Below, piece by piece: positions 1 through 9,602 of a stretch of 64,000 nucleotides of DNA. The notes beneath the pieces are model-generated. The model did no database searches. It saw only the letters and a program-made list of their open reading frames with translations, and was not told the origin of the DNA. The DNA lies in the NCBI GenBank assembly GCA_963774345.1, contig CAVZFB010000029.1, positions 1-64,000 on the forward strand, given 5' to 3'. The stretch comes from AP-15 sp963774345 (GTDB lineage: Bacteria; Pseudomonadota; Alphaproteobacteria; ATCC43930; CGMCC-115725). Both the position numbers and the translations under genes were made by a program. Position 1 is the stretch's first letter, and each line of letters begins with the position of its first letter.

Positions 1-1
1 T

Positions 2-571
2 CACGACGAGTGGCTGCGCGGCTATACGCGGCTTCAATTCGGCGGCGTCGAGGTGGTCGAAGAGGCGATTCACGTTACTGCCGACGGCCGCCGCCTATTG
101 GTGATGCATGGCGATGCGTACGATGCGGTCGTCACCCATGCGCGCTGGCTGGCGCTGCTTGGCGACGGCGCCTACACGGTCACGCTGTGGATCAATCGAC
201 ACTTCAACACGCTGCGCCGGCGGCTCGGCTATCCGTATTGGTCGCTGTCCGCCTATCTCAAACGGCGCGTCAAGAACGCCATGCAATACATCGTTTCGTT
301 TGGCGACATGGTGACCGCCGAGGCGCGGCGGCGCGGAGTCGACGGCGTTGTCTGCGGCCATATCCACCACGCCGAAATTCGCAATCTCGGCGGCGTTCTC
401 TATTGCAATAGCGGCGACTGGGTCGAGAGCTGCACCGCGCTCGTCGAGCATCACGACGGCCAACTCGAGCTGGTTCACTGGCTCGACCGCCGGGCATTTG
501 GTCCGATCGAGGCCGATGCAGCTCTCGAGCTTGAGCGGGAGGAGGAGGCTCCGGAATTGGCTGACGCCTAG
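2..571 (+). CDS. Metallophosphoesterase, UDP-2,3-diacylglucosamine diphosphatase-like (5' partial)
   Basis: The gene enters from the left edge, and its first visible residues, HDEWLRGY, fit the end of a GNHD metal-binding block. Further calcineurin-like phosphoesterase motifs follow: HGDAYD near the middle, GHIHHAE, and a terminal CNSGDWVESCTALVE. This set matches the COG2908 family, whose best-known members (LpxH type) cleave UDP-2,3-diacylglucosamine during lipid A synthesis at the membrane surface. The stop is at 569-571. The glycosyltransferase that follows about 50 bp later is a common neighbour of this family, which suggests an envelope-lipid or glycan role. The family is well supported, but the exact substrate is inferred. 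Confidence 0.8.
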   Translation, partial: HDEWLRGYTRLQFGGVEVVEEAIHVTADGRRLLVMHGDAYDAVVTHARWLALLGDGAYTVTLWINRHFNTLRRRLGYPYWSLSAYLKRRVKNAMQYIVSFGDMVTAEARRRGVDGVVCGHIHHAEIRNLGGVLYCNSGDWVESCTALVEHHDGQLELVHWLDRRAFGPIEADAALELEREEEAPELADA

Positions 572-620
572 AATGAGAAGCAGCCGGCCAAGTGGCGAGG
601 AACGCTCGAAGGGAGGAAAG

Positions 621-1437
621 ATGACGGAGGAGCTAATCAGCTTTGTTGTGCCTGCCTATAATGAGGAAGCGCTGATCGCCTCGTGTCTTCAGGCGATCGT
701 CGCTGAGACCTCGCGCACCGGCGCACCCGGCGGAAATCATCGTCGTCAACAACAACAGCACCGACCGCACCCGCGAGATCGCGCTGTCGATCCCCGGCGT
801 CACCGTCATCGATGAGCCGCAACGCGGGTTGGTGCCGGCGCGGCGGGCGGGATGTCTCGTCGCCAAGGGTAAGCTGATCGCCAATATCGACGCCGATACG
901 ATGGTGCCGGAGGGGTGGCTCGATACGGTGCTCGCGGAATTCGCGCGCTCGCCCGAGCTCGTGGCGCTCAGCGGCCCGTTCGTTCATTACGACGTGTCGA
1001 GAACGGCGCAAATCGTCGTTGCAGTTTTCTATCGATTCGCATTTACGACTTATCTTTTGGTCCGGTTCGTTTTCCGGGTCGGGTCGATGATGCAGGGCGG
1101 CAACTTCGTCGTATTGAAGAGCGCCCTCGACGCGGCCGACGCGTTCAACCCCGATTTCAGCTTTTTCGGTGAGGACACCGAACTCGCGCGCCGGCTCAGC
1201 AAGGTCGGGGCGGTGAAGTTCTCCTTCGCTCTGCCCGCGTACTCTTCGGGCCGTCGGCTCGCCGCCGAGGGACTGTTTCGGGTAGCGCTCCAATATAGTC
1301 TGAACTATTTGTGGACGGTCTTGTTCAAGCGCCCGTTCACGTTGACCTGGCTCGATTTCCGGCATCCAACCGGTATGGGCGACACCGCGACGCTTGCCGC
1401 AGCGACCGCAGCTGACATCAAACCGCCCGAGCCCTGA
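621..1437 (+). CDS. Glycosyltransferase family 2 (one-base frame break near 728)
   Basis: The ATG at 621 follows a strong GGGAGGAAAG ribosome site. The N-terminus (ISFVVPAYNEE) and, after a frame change, VVNNNSTDRT, then NIDADTMVP (the DxD nucleotide-sugar site) and the FGEDTELARRL acceptor region are those of a GT-A fold inverting glycosyltransferase. The frame changes by one base near 728, in the run GCACCCGGCGG. Removing one C restores TGAPAEIIVVNNN, so both halves belong to one protein of about 271 residues. A hydrophobic stretch around positions 1015-1085 suggests membrane association. It probably transfers a sugar to an envelope lipid or polysaccharide; donor and acceptor are unknown. 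Confidence 0.8.
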
Positions 1438-1568
1438 GGCGGCCAGGCCATAGGCACCCCCTTTACACGAGGCAGCTTGGCCGATCCCCAAAGAGGGCTT
1501 CGCTCGTGGCGCCGGGGCGAGCGATCCACTACGATCGGTCTGTTGATGTTTCGAGGGAGGAATTCGCG

Positions 1569-2154
1569 ATGCCTGCCGATCCCAACCGCGTGATCCTGAC
1601 CGGCGAAAATCCGTTCATTCGATTGAGCGCGACCGACGGCGGTCCGCAGACGACGAATGCCAGCTATCTGGCGCATCATCACCTGCCCGGCCGGACCGGG
1701 GCATGTCCTCTATTTGAAGAGCGAACTGACCGAAAACCGCTGGCGCATCTATTCCGACAACATCGCGATGGCCCGCTGGCTGCAGACGACCGTGCAGGGC
1801 ATGCTCAATCCCGAGACCGCCGATACGTCGATCCCGGTCACCGATGCCGAGTTCGTCAAATCGGGCGACCCGCATTATTTCTGGACCGAGCGGGTGGTGT
1901 CGAGCGACGAAGAGGTCGCGCTGACCTGGTACGACATCGGCGAGCCATTGTTGATCCACACCCAGCCCGATGAGGGGGGCCGCCGCTACGGGGTCTGCAC
2001 GTTGCTGATCCCGGCGCTCGGCGCGCGGCTGACCGTCGACGGCGCCGAAGCGACCGGCCGAGCCTGGCCGACCGAGCGCGAAGGGCGGCCCTTCAGCACC
2101 TGCGCGCTGGCCTTCTCCGAGAGCTGGACCGAACCCGGTAGGCCCGGCCGATGA
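1569..2154 (+). CDS. Conserved protein of unknown function upstream of MmgE/PrpD (frame break near 1690)
   Basis: The ATG at 1569 has a GAGGGAGGA ribosome site. The protein begins MPADPNRVILTGENPFIRL and continues after a one-base shift near 1690 (CTGCCCGGCCGG, one C too many) as GPGHVLYLKSELTENRWRIYSDN, giving about 194 residues in all. The stop overlaps the start of the MmgE/PrpD-like gene by four bases, so the two are probably co-transcribed. No signal peptide or membrane segment is visible. I do not recognise the family. The frequent aromatic and beta-strand-like residues suggest a beta-rich fold, and the coupling suggests a role in the same catabolic step as the lyase-like neighbour. Confidence 0.55.
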
Positions 2155-3528
2155 CCGTCGCCCGCGATCTCGCCGAGTTTCTGACCCGGACGACCGCCCA
2201 AGATCTGCCGCCGCAGGCCCTCGATCATGCGGCGATGCTGATCGCCAGCACGATCGCCAGCGCCGCCTTTGGCTCCGGTCTCGAATCGGCCGCGATCATC
2301 CGGGAACTGGCGCGCGAGCGCGGCGGCGACCCGATGCCACGCTGTGGTTCGACGCCGGACCCAAACTGCCGCTCGCCGATGCGGCGCAGGTCAACGCGGT
2401 GATGAGCGACGCCGCCGCTTCGACGACAGCGATCTGCGCAAGATCGTCCATGCCGGCACGCCGCTGACCGCGACGACGCTCGCCGTCGCCGAGCGCACCG
2501 GCGCCGGCGGCGAGGAGGTGCTGGCGGCGATCGTGCTGGGCTACGAGGCGGCGGGGCGGATCGGCGAGGCGATCACCCCCGGCTTTCGCAGCCGCGGGTT
2601 TCACGGCTGCCTCGTCGCGATCTTCGCCGCCGCGGTTGCCGCCGGGCAACTGCTGCGGCTCGATGCAGCGCAGATGACGCAGACGATCGCGCTTGTCGGC
2701 GACCTCGTCGGCGGTCTGGCCACCGCCGCCGAACACCAGCGTGGCGCGCGAGTACCATGCCGGGCTCGCCGCGATGCTGGGGGTGAACGCGGCGCTCGCG
2801 GCGCAGCACGGCTTCAAGGCCGAGGAAAGCATCCTCGAAGCCCGACATGGCTTCTTCGAGGTCTATGGCGGCGTCGATGCGTCCGCGCCGGCGCCGGGGT
2901 GACGCGCGATCTCGGGCAGTCTTGGGACATCATCACCGATATGGCGGTCAAGCTCGTCCCGGGCGGCCATCCGTATCACGCCCTAGCCGAGGCCGCCGCC
3001 AATGCGGCGCGCGAGGGCGACATCGCCGCCGAGGAAATCGAGAGCATCACCGTGTCTCGCCCCGGCGTGACCGCGCTCGCCGGCCCGCTGCACCCGACAG
3101 ATCTGATCGACATGGCGCACAGCCCCGCCTATTTTCTCGCCGCCGGTGTCGCCGACCAGGGATTTTCCTGGGTGCATGCGGCCCGGAAAAGATCGCCGAC
3201 CCGGTCATCCATCGGCTGATCGACAAGATCCGGATCGGTGCCGCCGCCCAGCGAGGACGTCGAAAAATACCGGCAGGGCGCTACCGTGACCATCCGCACC
3301 ACCGACGGCCGGACCACCACGAGCACCGTCTATATGCCGAAGGGAGCGGGAATGCTCGGCATCGCCTGGTCGGACATCGACGCCAAATACCGCGCTCTGG
3401 CGCCACATGCGCGGCTCGGCGACGCGCAGATCGAGGCGAGTCTCGCCCTGATCCACGATTTTCGCCGCGCCGCCAGGGCCTGCGCCCTAACCGAGCTATT
3501 GCGGATGCGCCCGGAGGAGCGTGGTTGA
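2151..3528 (+). pseudogene. MmgE/PrpD family protein with about six frame breaks
   Basis: Successive frames carry consecutive pieces of an MmgE/PrpD (2-methylcitrate dehydratase-like) protein. They include an N-terminal helical block ending in RELARERGG, HAGTPLTATTLAVAERTGAGGEEVLAAIVLGYEAAGRI, the YHAGLAAMLGVNAALAAQHGF block, MAVKLVPGGHPYHALAEAA, PAYFLAAGVADQGF and the C-terminal EKYRQGATVTI and GAGMLGI segments. Breaks lie near 2330, 2424, 2735, 2900, 3178 and 3240. No piece is missing, and no stop falls inside a conserved piece. The gene is therefore either very recently dead or badly sequenced. The family includes dehydratases and isomerases acting on small tricarboxylic acids, and the substrate here is unknown. 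It overlaps the preceding gene by four bases. Confidence 0.75.
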
Positions 3529-3695
3529 CGGGGTCGTGGCGTTCATGCCGCCAATACGCCTGACAGAGGCAAGCCGCCTGACGGTTCGGGGTCGGCCGGC
3601 GTTTATGCCAGCGTTTACGATGCGCTAATGGGCTGTGCCTTTAATCATCGGCTTGACGATCGCTCGAGCCGGGTGAGCCGAGCGAGGAGAGGATC

Positions 3696-4277
3696 ATGCA
3701 TACAGGCGAATTCCTGACCGAGGCGGTCAAGATCTGTAAGTCGATCGATGCGCGCAAGATCGAGCAGCTCGCCACGGAGTTGGCGGCGCTGCGCGAGCGC
3801 GGTGGACGTCTGTTCATTCTCGGCGCCGGCGGCAGCGCTGGCAACGCCAGCCACGCCGTTAACGACTTCCGTAAGCTGTGCCACATCGAATGCTATGCGC
3901 CGACCGACAACGTCGCCGAGCTGACCGCGCGGACCAATGACGAAGGCTGGGAGTCGGTCTTCGCCGGCTGGCTCGAGGTGAGCCGGCTCTGCGCCGCCGA
4001 CGCGCTCTTGATCTTTTCGGTCGGCGGCGGCGATGCCGACCGTCAGGTCAGCGTCAACCTGATCCGGGCCATCGATATGGCTCGCGAGCGGGGCGCCCGA
4101 GTTTTCGGCGTCGTCGGCAGGGACAACGGCTACACCGCGCAGATGGGCGATGTCGTGGTCGTGATCCCGCAGCCCGCGCCGCACTGGGTGACGCCGTTGT
4201 CGGAGGCGTTTCAGGCGGTGGTTTGGCACTGCCTCGTCAGTCACCCCATCCTGCAGCGCCAGACGACGAAATGGTGA
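3696..4277 (+). CDS. SIS-domain sugar-phosphate isomerase, GmhA-like
   Basis: This is an intact 193-residue protein with a GAGGSR-type ribosome region (GAGGAGAGG) just upstream. The core shows the SIS phosphosugar-binding signature: LFILGAGGSAGNASHAVNDFRK, then DNVAELTARTNDEGWESVF and the second loop LLIFSVGGGDADRQVSVN. Order and length match phosphoheptose isomerase, which converts sedoheptulose 7-phosphate to D-glycero-D-manno-heptose 7-phosphate in the cytoplasm. It overlaps the HAD phosphatase gene and is followed by a transaldolase, a context that supports seven-carbon or related sugar-phosphate chemistry. It may serve a polysaccharide or small-molecule pathway rather than the LPS core, because no hldE or epimerase gene lies in the window. 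Confidence 0.75.
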   Translation: MHTGEFLTEAVKICKSIDARKIEQLATELAALRERGGRLFILGAGGSAGNASHAVNDFRKLCHIECYAPTDNVAELTARTNDEGWESVFAGWLEVSRLCAADALLIFSVGGGDADRQVSVNLIRAIDMARERGARVFGVVGRDNGYTAQMGDVVVVIPQPAPHWVTPLSEAFQAVVWHCLVSHPILQRQTTKW

Positions 4278-4841
4278 GCGCCGCGGTCGAGGCGTGCGGC
4301 CCGCATGCCGCCGTTTTTCTCGACCGCGACGGGGTTCTCGTCGTCCCGGAATTCCGCGACGGGCGAAGCTATGCGCCGACGACGCTCGAGGCGTTCCGGC
4401 TGTACGGTTCGGCCGCGCGCGAACTCGGCCGGCTCAAGGAGGCCGGATATCTGCTGGTCGTCGTCACCAACCAGCCTGATGTCGGCCGTGGCGTCATCGC
4501 GCCGAGCGTTCTCGAAGCAATGCATCGGCGGCTCGCCGCCGAATTGCCGATAGATTTGATAAGAGGCCTGTATTCACGACGGAAAGGACGGCTGCGCTTG
4601 CCGCAAGCCGAAACCCGGAATGTTGCTCGCCGCGGCCGAGCTGTTGAACATTGACCTCGACGCCAGCTTTATGGTCGGCGACCGGGCAAGCGATATCGAA
4701 GCCGGTTGTATTGCCGGGTGCCGTACGGTATTCATCGATCTCGGGTATAATGAAACAAAGCCGCCTCGGTGCACCTTTCGGGTTTGGTCGCTTGGTCAAG
4801 CGGTCGATGCGGTGTTGAATTCTGCTGATCGAGAGGGGTGA
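4271..4841 (+). CDS. HAD-IIIA phosphatase, GmhB-like (frame break near 4562)
   Basis: The start ATG at 4271 overlaps the stop of the SIS gene, indicating translational coupling. The HAD nucleophile motif FLDRDGVL lies near residue 15, followed by VVVTNQPDVGRG (motif II) and, after a frame change, CACRKPKPGMLL and FMVGDRASDIEAG (motifs III and IV). These are the marks of D,D-heptose 1,7-bisphosphate phosphatase and related HAD-IIIA enzymes. The break is one extra base near 4562 (GATAAGAGGCC in place of GATAGAGGCC), and removing it restores DLIEACIHDGKDGCACRKPKP, including the zinc-binding loop. With the SIS and transaldolase genes it forms a compact sugar-phosphate module. Confidence 0.75.
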
Positions 4842-4846
4842 GGAGA

Positions 4847-5572
4847 ATGAAGCGGCTCGCCGACTTGACCGTAAAGATATTTGCCGACGGCGCGGATCTC
4901 GCCGGTATGCTCGCCATGGCGAAGAACCCGCTGGTCAAGGGTTTTACCACCAACCCGTCGCTGATGCGCAAAGCCGGGATCGCCGATTACGAGAGCTTTG
5001 CCCACGAGGTGATCGCCGCGATCCCGGATCGGCCTATCTCCTTCGAGATTTTCGCCGACGAGTTCGGGGCGATGATCGCACAAGGGCGAAAGATCGGCTC
5101 TTGGGGGCCCAGGGTCTATGTCAAGGTGCCGGTGACCGATACCGCGGGCCGCTTCAGCGGCGAGGTCATCAGCGCGTTGTCGCGGGAGGGCATCGCCCTT
5201 AACGTGACCGCGATCATGACCCTGGATCAGGTTCGCGCGGTGGCCGAGGCGCTGGCGCCGGACGTGCCGGCGGTCGTCTCGGTGTTCGCCGGCCGCATCG
5301 CCGATACCGGCCGTGATCCGGTGCCCCATATGCGGGAATGCGTCAAGATCCTCAAATATCGGCCGCACGCCGAGCTGTTATGGGCCAGTTCGCGCGAAGT
5401 CTTGAACCTGTTTCAGGCTGATGAAATCGGGTGCCACATTATCACGATGACCAACGATCTGATAGCCAAGCTGACGCTTCACGGCAGGGACCTGGTCGAA
5501 TATTCACGTGACACGGTCCAAACCTTCTTCAAGGATGCGGCAGCGGCGGGTTATCAGCTCCGCCTTGGCTAA
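4847..5572 (+). CDS. Transaldolase family protein
   Basis: An ATG at 4847 placed 4-8 bases after GGTGAGGAG is preferred over the in-frame GTG at 4838. The product has about 241 residues, the short transaldolase form. LADLTVKIFADGADL and KGFTTNPSLMRKAG correspond to the first barrel strands, and VYVKVPVTDT carries the candidate Schiff-base lysine. NVTAIMTLDQ, VVSVFAGRIADTG and LLWASSREVLN follow in the family order. It would move a dihydroxyacetone unit between sugar phosphates in the cytoplasm. As the third gene of the SIS-HAD-transaldolase run it may supply or consume the heptulose phosphate used by its neighbours rather than serve the general pentose phosphate pathway. Confidence 0.8.
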   Translation: MKRLADLTVKIFADGADLAGMLAMAKNPLVKGFTTNPSLMRKAGIADYESFAHEVIAAIPDRPISFEIFADEFGAMIAQGRKIGSWGPRVYVKVPVTDTAGRFSGEVISALSREGIALNVTAIMTLDQVRAVAEALAPDVPAVVSVFAGRIADTGRDPVPHMRECVKILKYRPHAELLWASSREVLNLFQADEIGCHIITMTNDLIAKLTLHGRDLVEYSRDTVQTFFKDAAAAGYQLRLG

Positions 5573-5724
5573 TGCTCGGACGCATTTAGATGATGCACGT
5601 TGCGCCTTTGAGCTCGTCTAATCTCAACTCAGTGGGTTCCGCGAACTGAATATATCCGCCGGCATCTTCAGCGCGTGGCCGACCTATTCCAAGGATGGAA
5701 GATGGGGGCGGGAGGACGGCAACG

Positions 5725-6129
5725 GTGACCGATACGATCGAGCGGGCGCTCGCCGAGATCAGGTTCGACCGCGACGGGCTGGTGCCGGCGGTCGCGCAGC
5801 AGCACGATACCGGCGAAATCCTGATGGTAGCGTGGATGAACCGCGACGCGGTGCGCGCGACCTTGACCGAGGGCCGCGCCTGCTACTGGTCGCGATCGCG
5901 CGCCGCGCTATGGCGCAAGGGCGAGACTTCGGGCCAGGTTCAGCTGTTACGTGAGCTGCGCCTAGATTGCGACGGAGACACGGTATTGCTGCTGGTCGAT
6001 CAGCACGGCGTCGCCTGCCACACCGGGCGGCGCAGCTGCTTTTTCCGCGCCTGGCGCGACGGCGGCTGGGTGGTCATTGCCGAGCCGCAGATCGACCCCG
6101 CAGCGCTTTATCCGCGGCGCACCGGCTGA
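5725..6129 (+). CDS. hisI: Phosphoribosyl-AMP cyclohydrolase
   Basis: This enzyme opens the adenine ring of phosphoribosyl-AMP in the third step of histidine synthesis. The chain contains LMVAWMNRDAV, ACYWSRSRAALWRKGETSGQ, LDCDGDTVLLLVDQ and VACHTGRRSCFF, which are the metal-binding and active-site blocks of the family in the right order. The length is normal for a stand-alone HisI without a fused HisE, as usual in alphaproteobacteria. I chose the GTG at 5725 because GGGCGGGAGG lies at a good distance, although ATG codons at 5695 and 5702 are also in frame. A diverged second copy of its last 120 bases lies at 9484-9600. Confidence 0.93.
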   Translation: MTDTIERALAEIRFDRDGLVPAVAQQHDTGEILMVAWMNRDAVRATLTEGRACYWSRSRAALWRKGETSGQVQLLRELRLDCDGDTVLLLVDQHGVACHTGRRSCFFRAWRDGGWVVIAEPQIDPAALYPRRTG

Positions 6130-6157
6130 CGGTGATCGGCTCAGACTTCCAGAGCTG

Positions 6158-6185
6158 TTGACAGAATTTTGTCACCGCATACGAT
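6158..6185 (+). promoter_or_regulatory. Candidate sigma-70 promoter for the GLUG/PEP-CTERM gene
   Basis: TTGACA at 6158-6163 and TACGAT at 6180-6185 are separated by 16 bases, about 125 bases before the gene start at 6310. The spacer contains TGACA and TGTCA as short inverted arms, a possible operator. This rests on motif match alone. Confidence 0.4.
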
Positions 6186-6309
6186 CCGCCGTTAGCGAAA
6201 CGCGTTCTTCCGTCCGAAGGCAACGGAGCGGGGCGTCGCCAGCGGCGGCTAGCACGGTGGTGTCTGCGCACCAACCTGCGGACAAAAAAAATCGCAAGCG
6301 GGGGCGGAA

Positions 6310-9300
6310 ATGAAGCATCTTTTTTTGTCGGATCGATACTTTTGGCAGGCCTGATGCTCTCGGCGGCACCGAGGCCGGCAGCCGCTCAGATTGTCATAGA
6401 CAACGTCACTGAGCTTGAAGATATCAACAGTAATCTCTCCGGGGACTATGTGGTCGGCGCAGATATTAATGCCGCGGGAGCGAACTTCACCCCTATCGGG
6501 GAAACCTGCTCCGCTTCGGGGCAGGGCTGCTTTACGGGCGTGTTGGACGGGAACGGCTATACGATCAGTAATCTTACGATACAACAATTCAACTTATGCT
6601 GCGCCGGGTTATTTTACTTGATCTCGCCAGGCGGCATTGTCGAGAATCTCCAATTAACGAACGTGGATATCGGTGGATACATCGTCGGCGCGATCGCATC
6701 CGAGAACTTGGGCACGATCACACAATCCTCTGTTACAGGGACGGTCTCCGGGGCGAGTTCATTGGGGGAATCGCGGGCGCTAACCTAGGCACGATCTCAC
6801 AATCCTCGATGACGGGCACGGTGTCGGGTCTTGGTCTTCCCGATGCGGTCGGCGGTCTGGTTGGCCAAAACTCTACCTCGCATACACCGAGCGGGCTTTT
6901 TGCCGGGAAGATCCAACAATCGTATTCAACGGCCGCCATAACTGGCGGCGCGAACAGCACCATCGGCGGTCTTGTCGGGCTAAATGGAAATTTGAGCACT
7001 ATTAGCCAATCCTATTCAGCGGGTTCCGTGACAGGCGGGGAGATGGGCGATGTAGGCGGCTTGGTTGGGGCCAACTCAGGGGGGGCTATTGGTCAATCTT
7101 ATTGGGATACTCAGACCTCTGGGCAAGGCACCGGAGTTGGGTATAACTTCCCCCCCGTCGCTACGGGGACCGGGCTGACTACCGCTCAGCTTCAATCGGG
7201 GCTGCCGAGCGGGTTCGACCCCACGGTGTGGTCGAGCCAACCCGGCGTCAACAACGGCTTTCCTTGTCTCCTCGGCGTCACCCCGGGGTGCGCCCCGCCA
7301 GCGATCGCCACGAACCAGTATGCGTCCCCTTGCCTCAACTCGAGCTCCCGCTGCTTGGGTGGTTCAAGCGTCAACCTTTCCTCCGACATCGATCTCACGA
7401 AGACCCCTACGCCCAACCTCTTGGTCGGGACCGGCGGAGGCACAGGCTCTCTGACCGTCGGTCCTGCGACACTGACGGCGGCGTCGGTCGTACTGGGTGT
7501 CAGCAGCGAAGGCGACGGGACGATTTAAGCAGGCGGAACGCTAGCGATCCAGTCAGGCGCTCTGACCGTAGGGGGACCATCAACGGGTAGGCTTAATGAC
7601 GCTGGTACCATCATTGTAACAGGCGACACTATCGTAGGGGACGGTGCGATAGGAACACTGACCCAAACCGGGAGCGCGAATGCGCCCGCAAATACGACAA
7701 CGGACAACTTCATCATCGGCGATCAAATCGGTAGTAACGGCACTTACACGCTCAGTGACACCAGCAGTCTGACGGTCAACGGCAATATCACGCTCGGCGG
7801 TAACAGCTCGACCGGCACGCTCATAGTCGGCAGCGGTACGACAATTACCACGCAGGGACTTACGGTAAACAACGGGGGTACAATTCAATACAATCTAACG
7901 CCAAGTTATAGCGCTTCGATCACCGCGAGTGGAGGTGTGTCAATCGAGGCGGGAGGGGCGCTTGTCGCCGCTATAACCGCCCCGCTAACTGATCCAACGA
8001 CTGGGACCTTCCTGACGCCGGGGGCTTATGATCTCCTCAACGGCTCCGCAAATGCAATCTCGCTCCTGCCGTTCTACAGCCCGGTTCAACAGCCTATCAT
8101 AATCAATGGCGCAAGCTATCTAGCCGAGCAGTTTGGCGCCGGCACGATCTATACGCCGCTGCTCACCCAAGACCAAGTCCAAACAAATAACCAAACTATT
8201 AGCACCTTTCTGGTTCCAGAGGTGAACGTCAGTGGGTCAGTGCTGGCCCAGGCTTCACTCGACCTAAATCAGGAGACGCTAACCTACTCGTCGTCGACGC
8301 TTCCAGGAACTGGGCTTGCCACCCCAGTGAACCTGAATAACGAAAATCTATTGGCTACTCTAGCCTCGGACTCTGGTCTTAACGGACTGACGATCACCTC
8401 GGCTGTCCGTACAGACCAGCAACAGGCGCAGTTGATGATCAATAATCTTATATCGATGTTGAGTGGAGGAAACACGGTCCCAGTACCTGGGATTTATGCA
8501 GATCAGGTGTACCAAGTGATTTTAGGAGGCGTTCTTTGCCCTAGCTACCCATGTTCTTCTGATACGTTCTACTCGACGGTTAATGCGTTGATAAAAAAGG
8601 ACCTAACTAGCCCCTTTGCTACTTATTACAAAAATCAAACCGCGAACAATCTTACCGCGTTAACTAACGCTACTGTAGCTGAGATTGATGCGCTGACGGC
8701 TGCGGGAACTCCTCCTTCAAATCACCTACTAAATGGGAAGACTTAAGCAGCAGATATTCGGGTCTCCAGTGCGAGCGGGCAAACCGTAGTCAACACCGCA
8801 CTTGAGCTAGACCCATATATTACAGCCGTTCGCTGCAAACAGGGGGCATTTGAAGGCTGCTCAAGCGCTGATAATAGCCTCGGGAATAATGCCTTGCATC
8901 TCGACTTGCGGAATAACAATACACCCGATAGCGGGGCGCCTTCGAGTGCCGCGGTGGCGCTGCCGTCCAGCAACGTCGACGGTATGCTCGCATATACGAA
9001 TGATCCGGTAGTCGCCGATGAAAATCTTTTCAGCACTGACCCGCCTCTTGATCCCAATCCGAATCCCATCTCCGGCTTCATCTTTGAAGGTGATTCCGGC
9101 AGTTCCTTTTTTACCTCTGCTGAGCTTTTCGGGTTGCCGTCAGACGCCAGTCCCTTTGATATTTATGTGAACGAGGGCGGCACCTGGGTTTTCGAGGCGA
9201 TGTCGGCGGCCAACCTGCCCTACACGTTTTCTGAGTTCGGGGGCGTCGACGAGTTCGAAGTTTTGTTCAATGATCCACAGCTCACAAACATATTCGACAA

Positions 9301-9547
9301 CCTCATTGTCGATGTCACCTTTGATTCAGATGGTGAATTTGATGGAACGCTCACGCCGCTGCTCGCGACGGAGCAGGTCCCAGAGCCGGACTCTATCGCC
9401 CTTCTTATATCTGGCTGCATCGGTCTTGTGGTGTTTCTGCGGCCAAGACAGTCAAGAAGTGAGGGAGGATCGCGATCGCGCGAAGTCGCGTGTAAGACCG
9501 GGCGGCGCGGGCTGCCCCGCGCTAGCGCGACGGCGGATGGGTGGTGA
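6310..9547 (+). pseudogene. Large exported GLUG-repeat / PEP-CTERM surface protein, interrupted
   Basis: The pieces join into one protein of about 1,080 residues. The start at 6310 gives MKHLF, and one T added to the T7 tract restores a signal peptide ending AAPRPAAAQ. A run of GLUG-type repeats follows (for example NLGTISQSS, VGGLVGQNS, IGGLVGLNG, VGGLVGANS), crossing a one-base deletion near 6763. Then come beta-helix-like passenger repeats, a long middle domain, and near 9379 a PEP-CTERM tail (VPEPDSIALL, a hydrophobic helix, then RPRQSR). From about 6760 to 9547 a single frame is open except for two TAA codons, at 7526 and 8744. GC content is lower than in the neighbours. Such proteins are exported, processed by an exosortase and attached to or released from the surface. 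The last 20 residues read into the hisI remnant. Confidence 0.7.
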
Positions 9548-9600
9548 TCACCGAGCCGCAGATCTCACCCGATACTCTTAATCCGCAGCGTACGGGCTGA
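9484..9600 (+). pseudogene. Diverged 3' fragment of hisI
   Basis: The stretch aligns base by base, at roughly 80 percent by eye, with the end of the hisI gene at 6010-6129. One frame gives VACKTGRR where HisI has VACHTGRR. After a small deletion another frame gives WVVITEPQISPDTLNPQRTG where HisI has WVVIAEPQIDPAALYPRRTG, both ending in TGA. The divergence is too great for a fresh target duplication. It looks like the 3' end of a hisI from another lineage, brought in with the intervening 3.3 kb. Confidence 0.8.
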
Positions 9601-9602
9601 CC

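Noticed and set aside
637..1491. Long antisense frame opposite the glycosyltransferase, and similar shadows throughout
   Set aside because: These are common in high-GC DNA. They lack motifs and ribosome sites, while the sense strand has clear domains.
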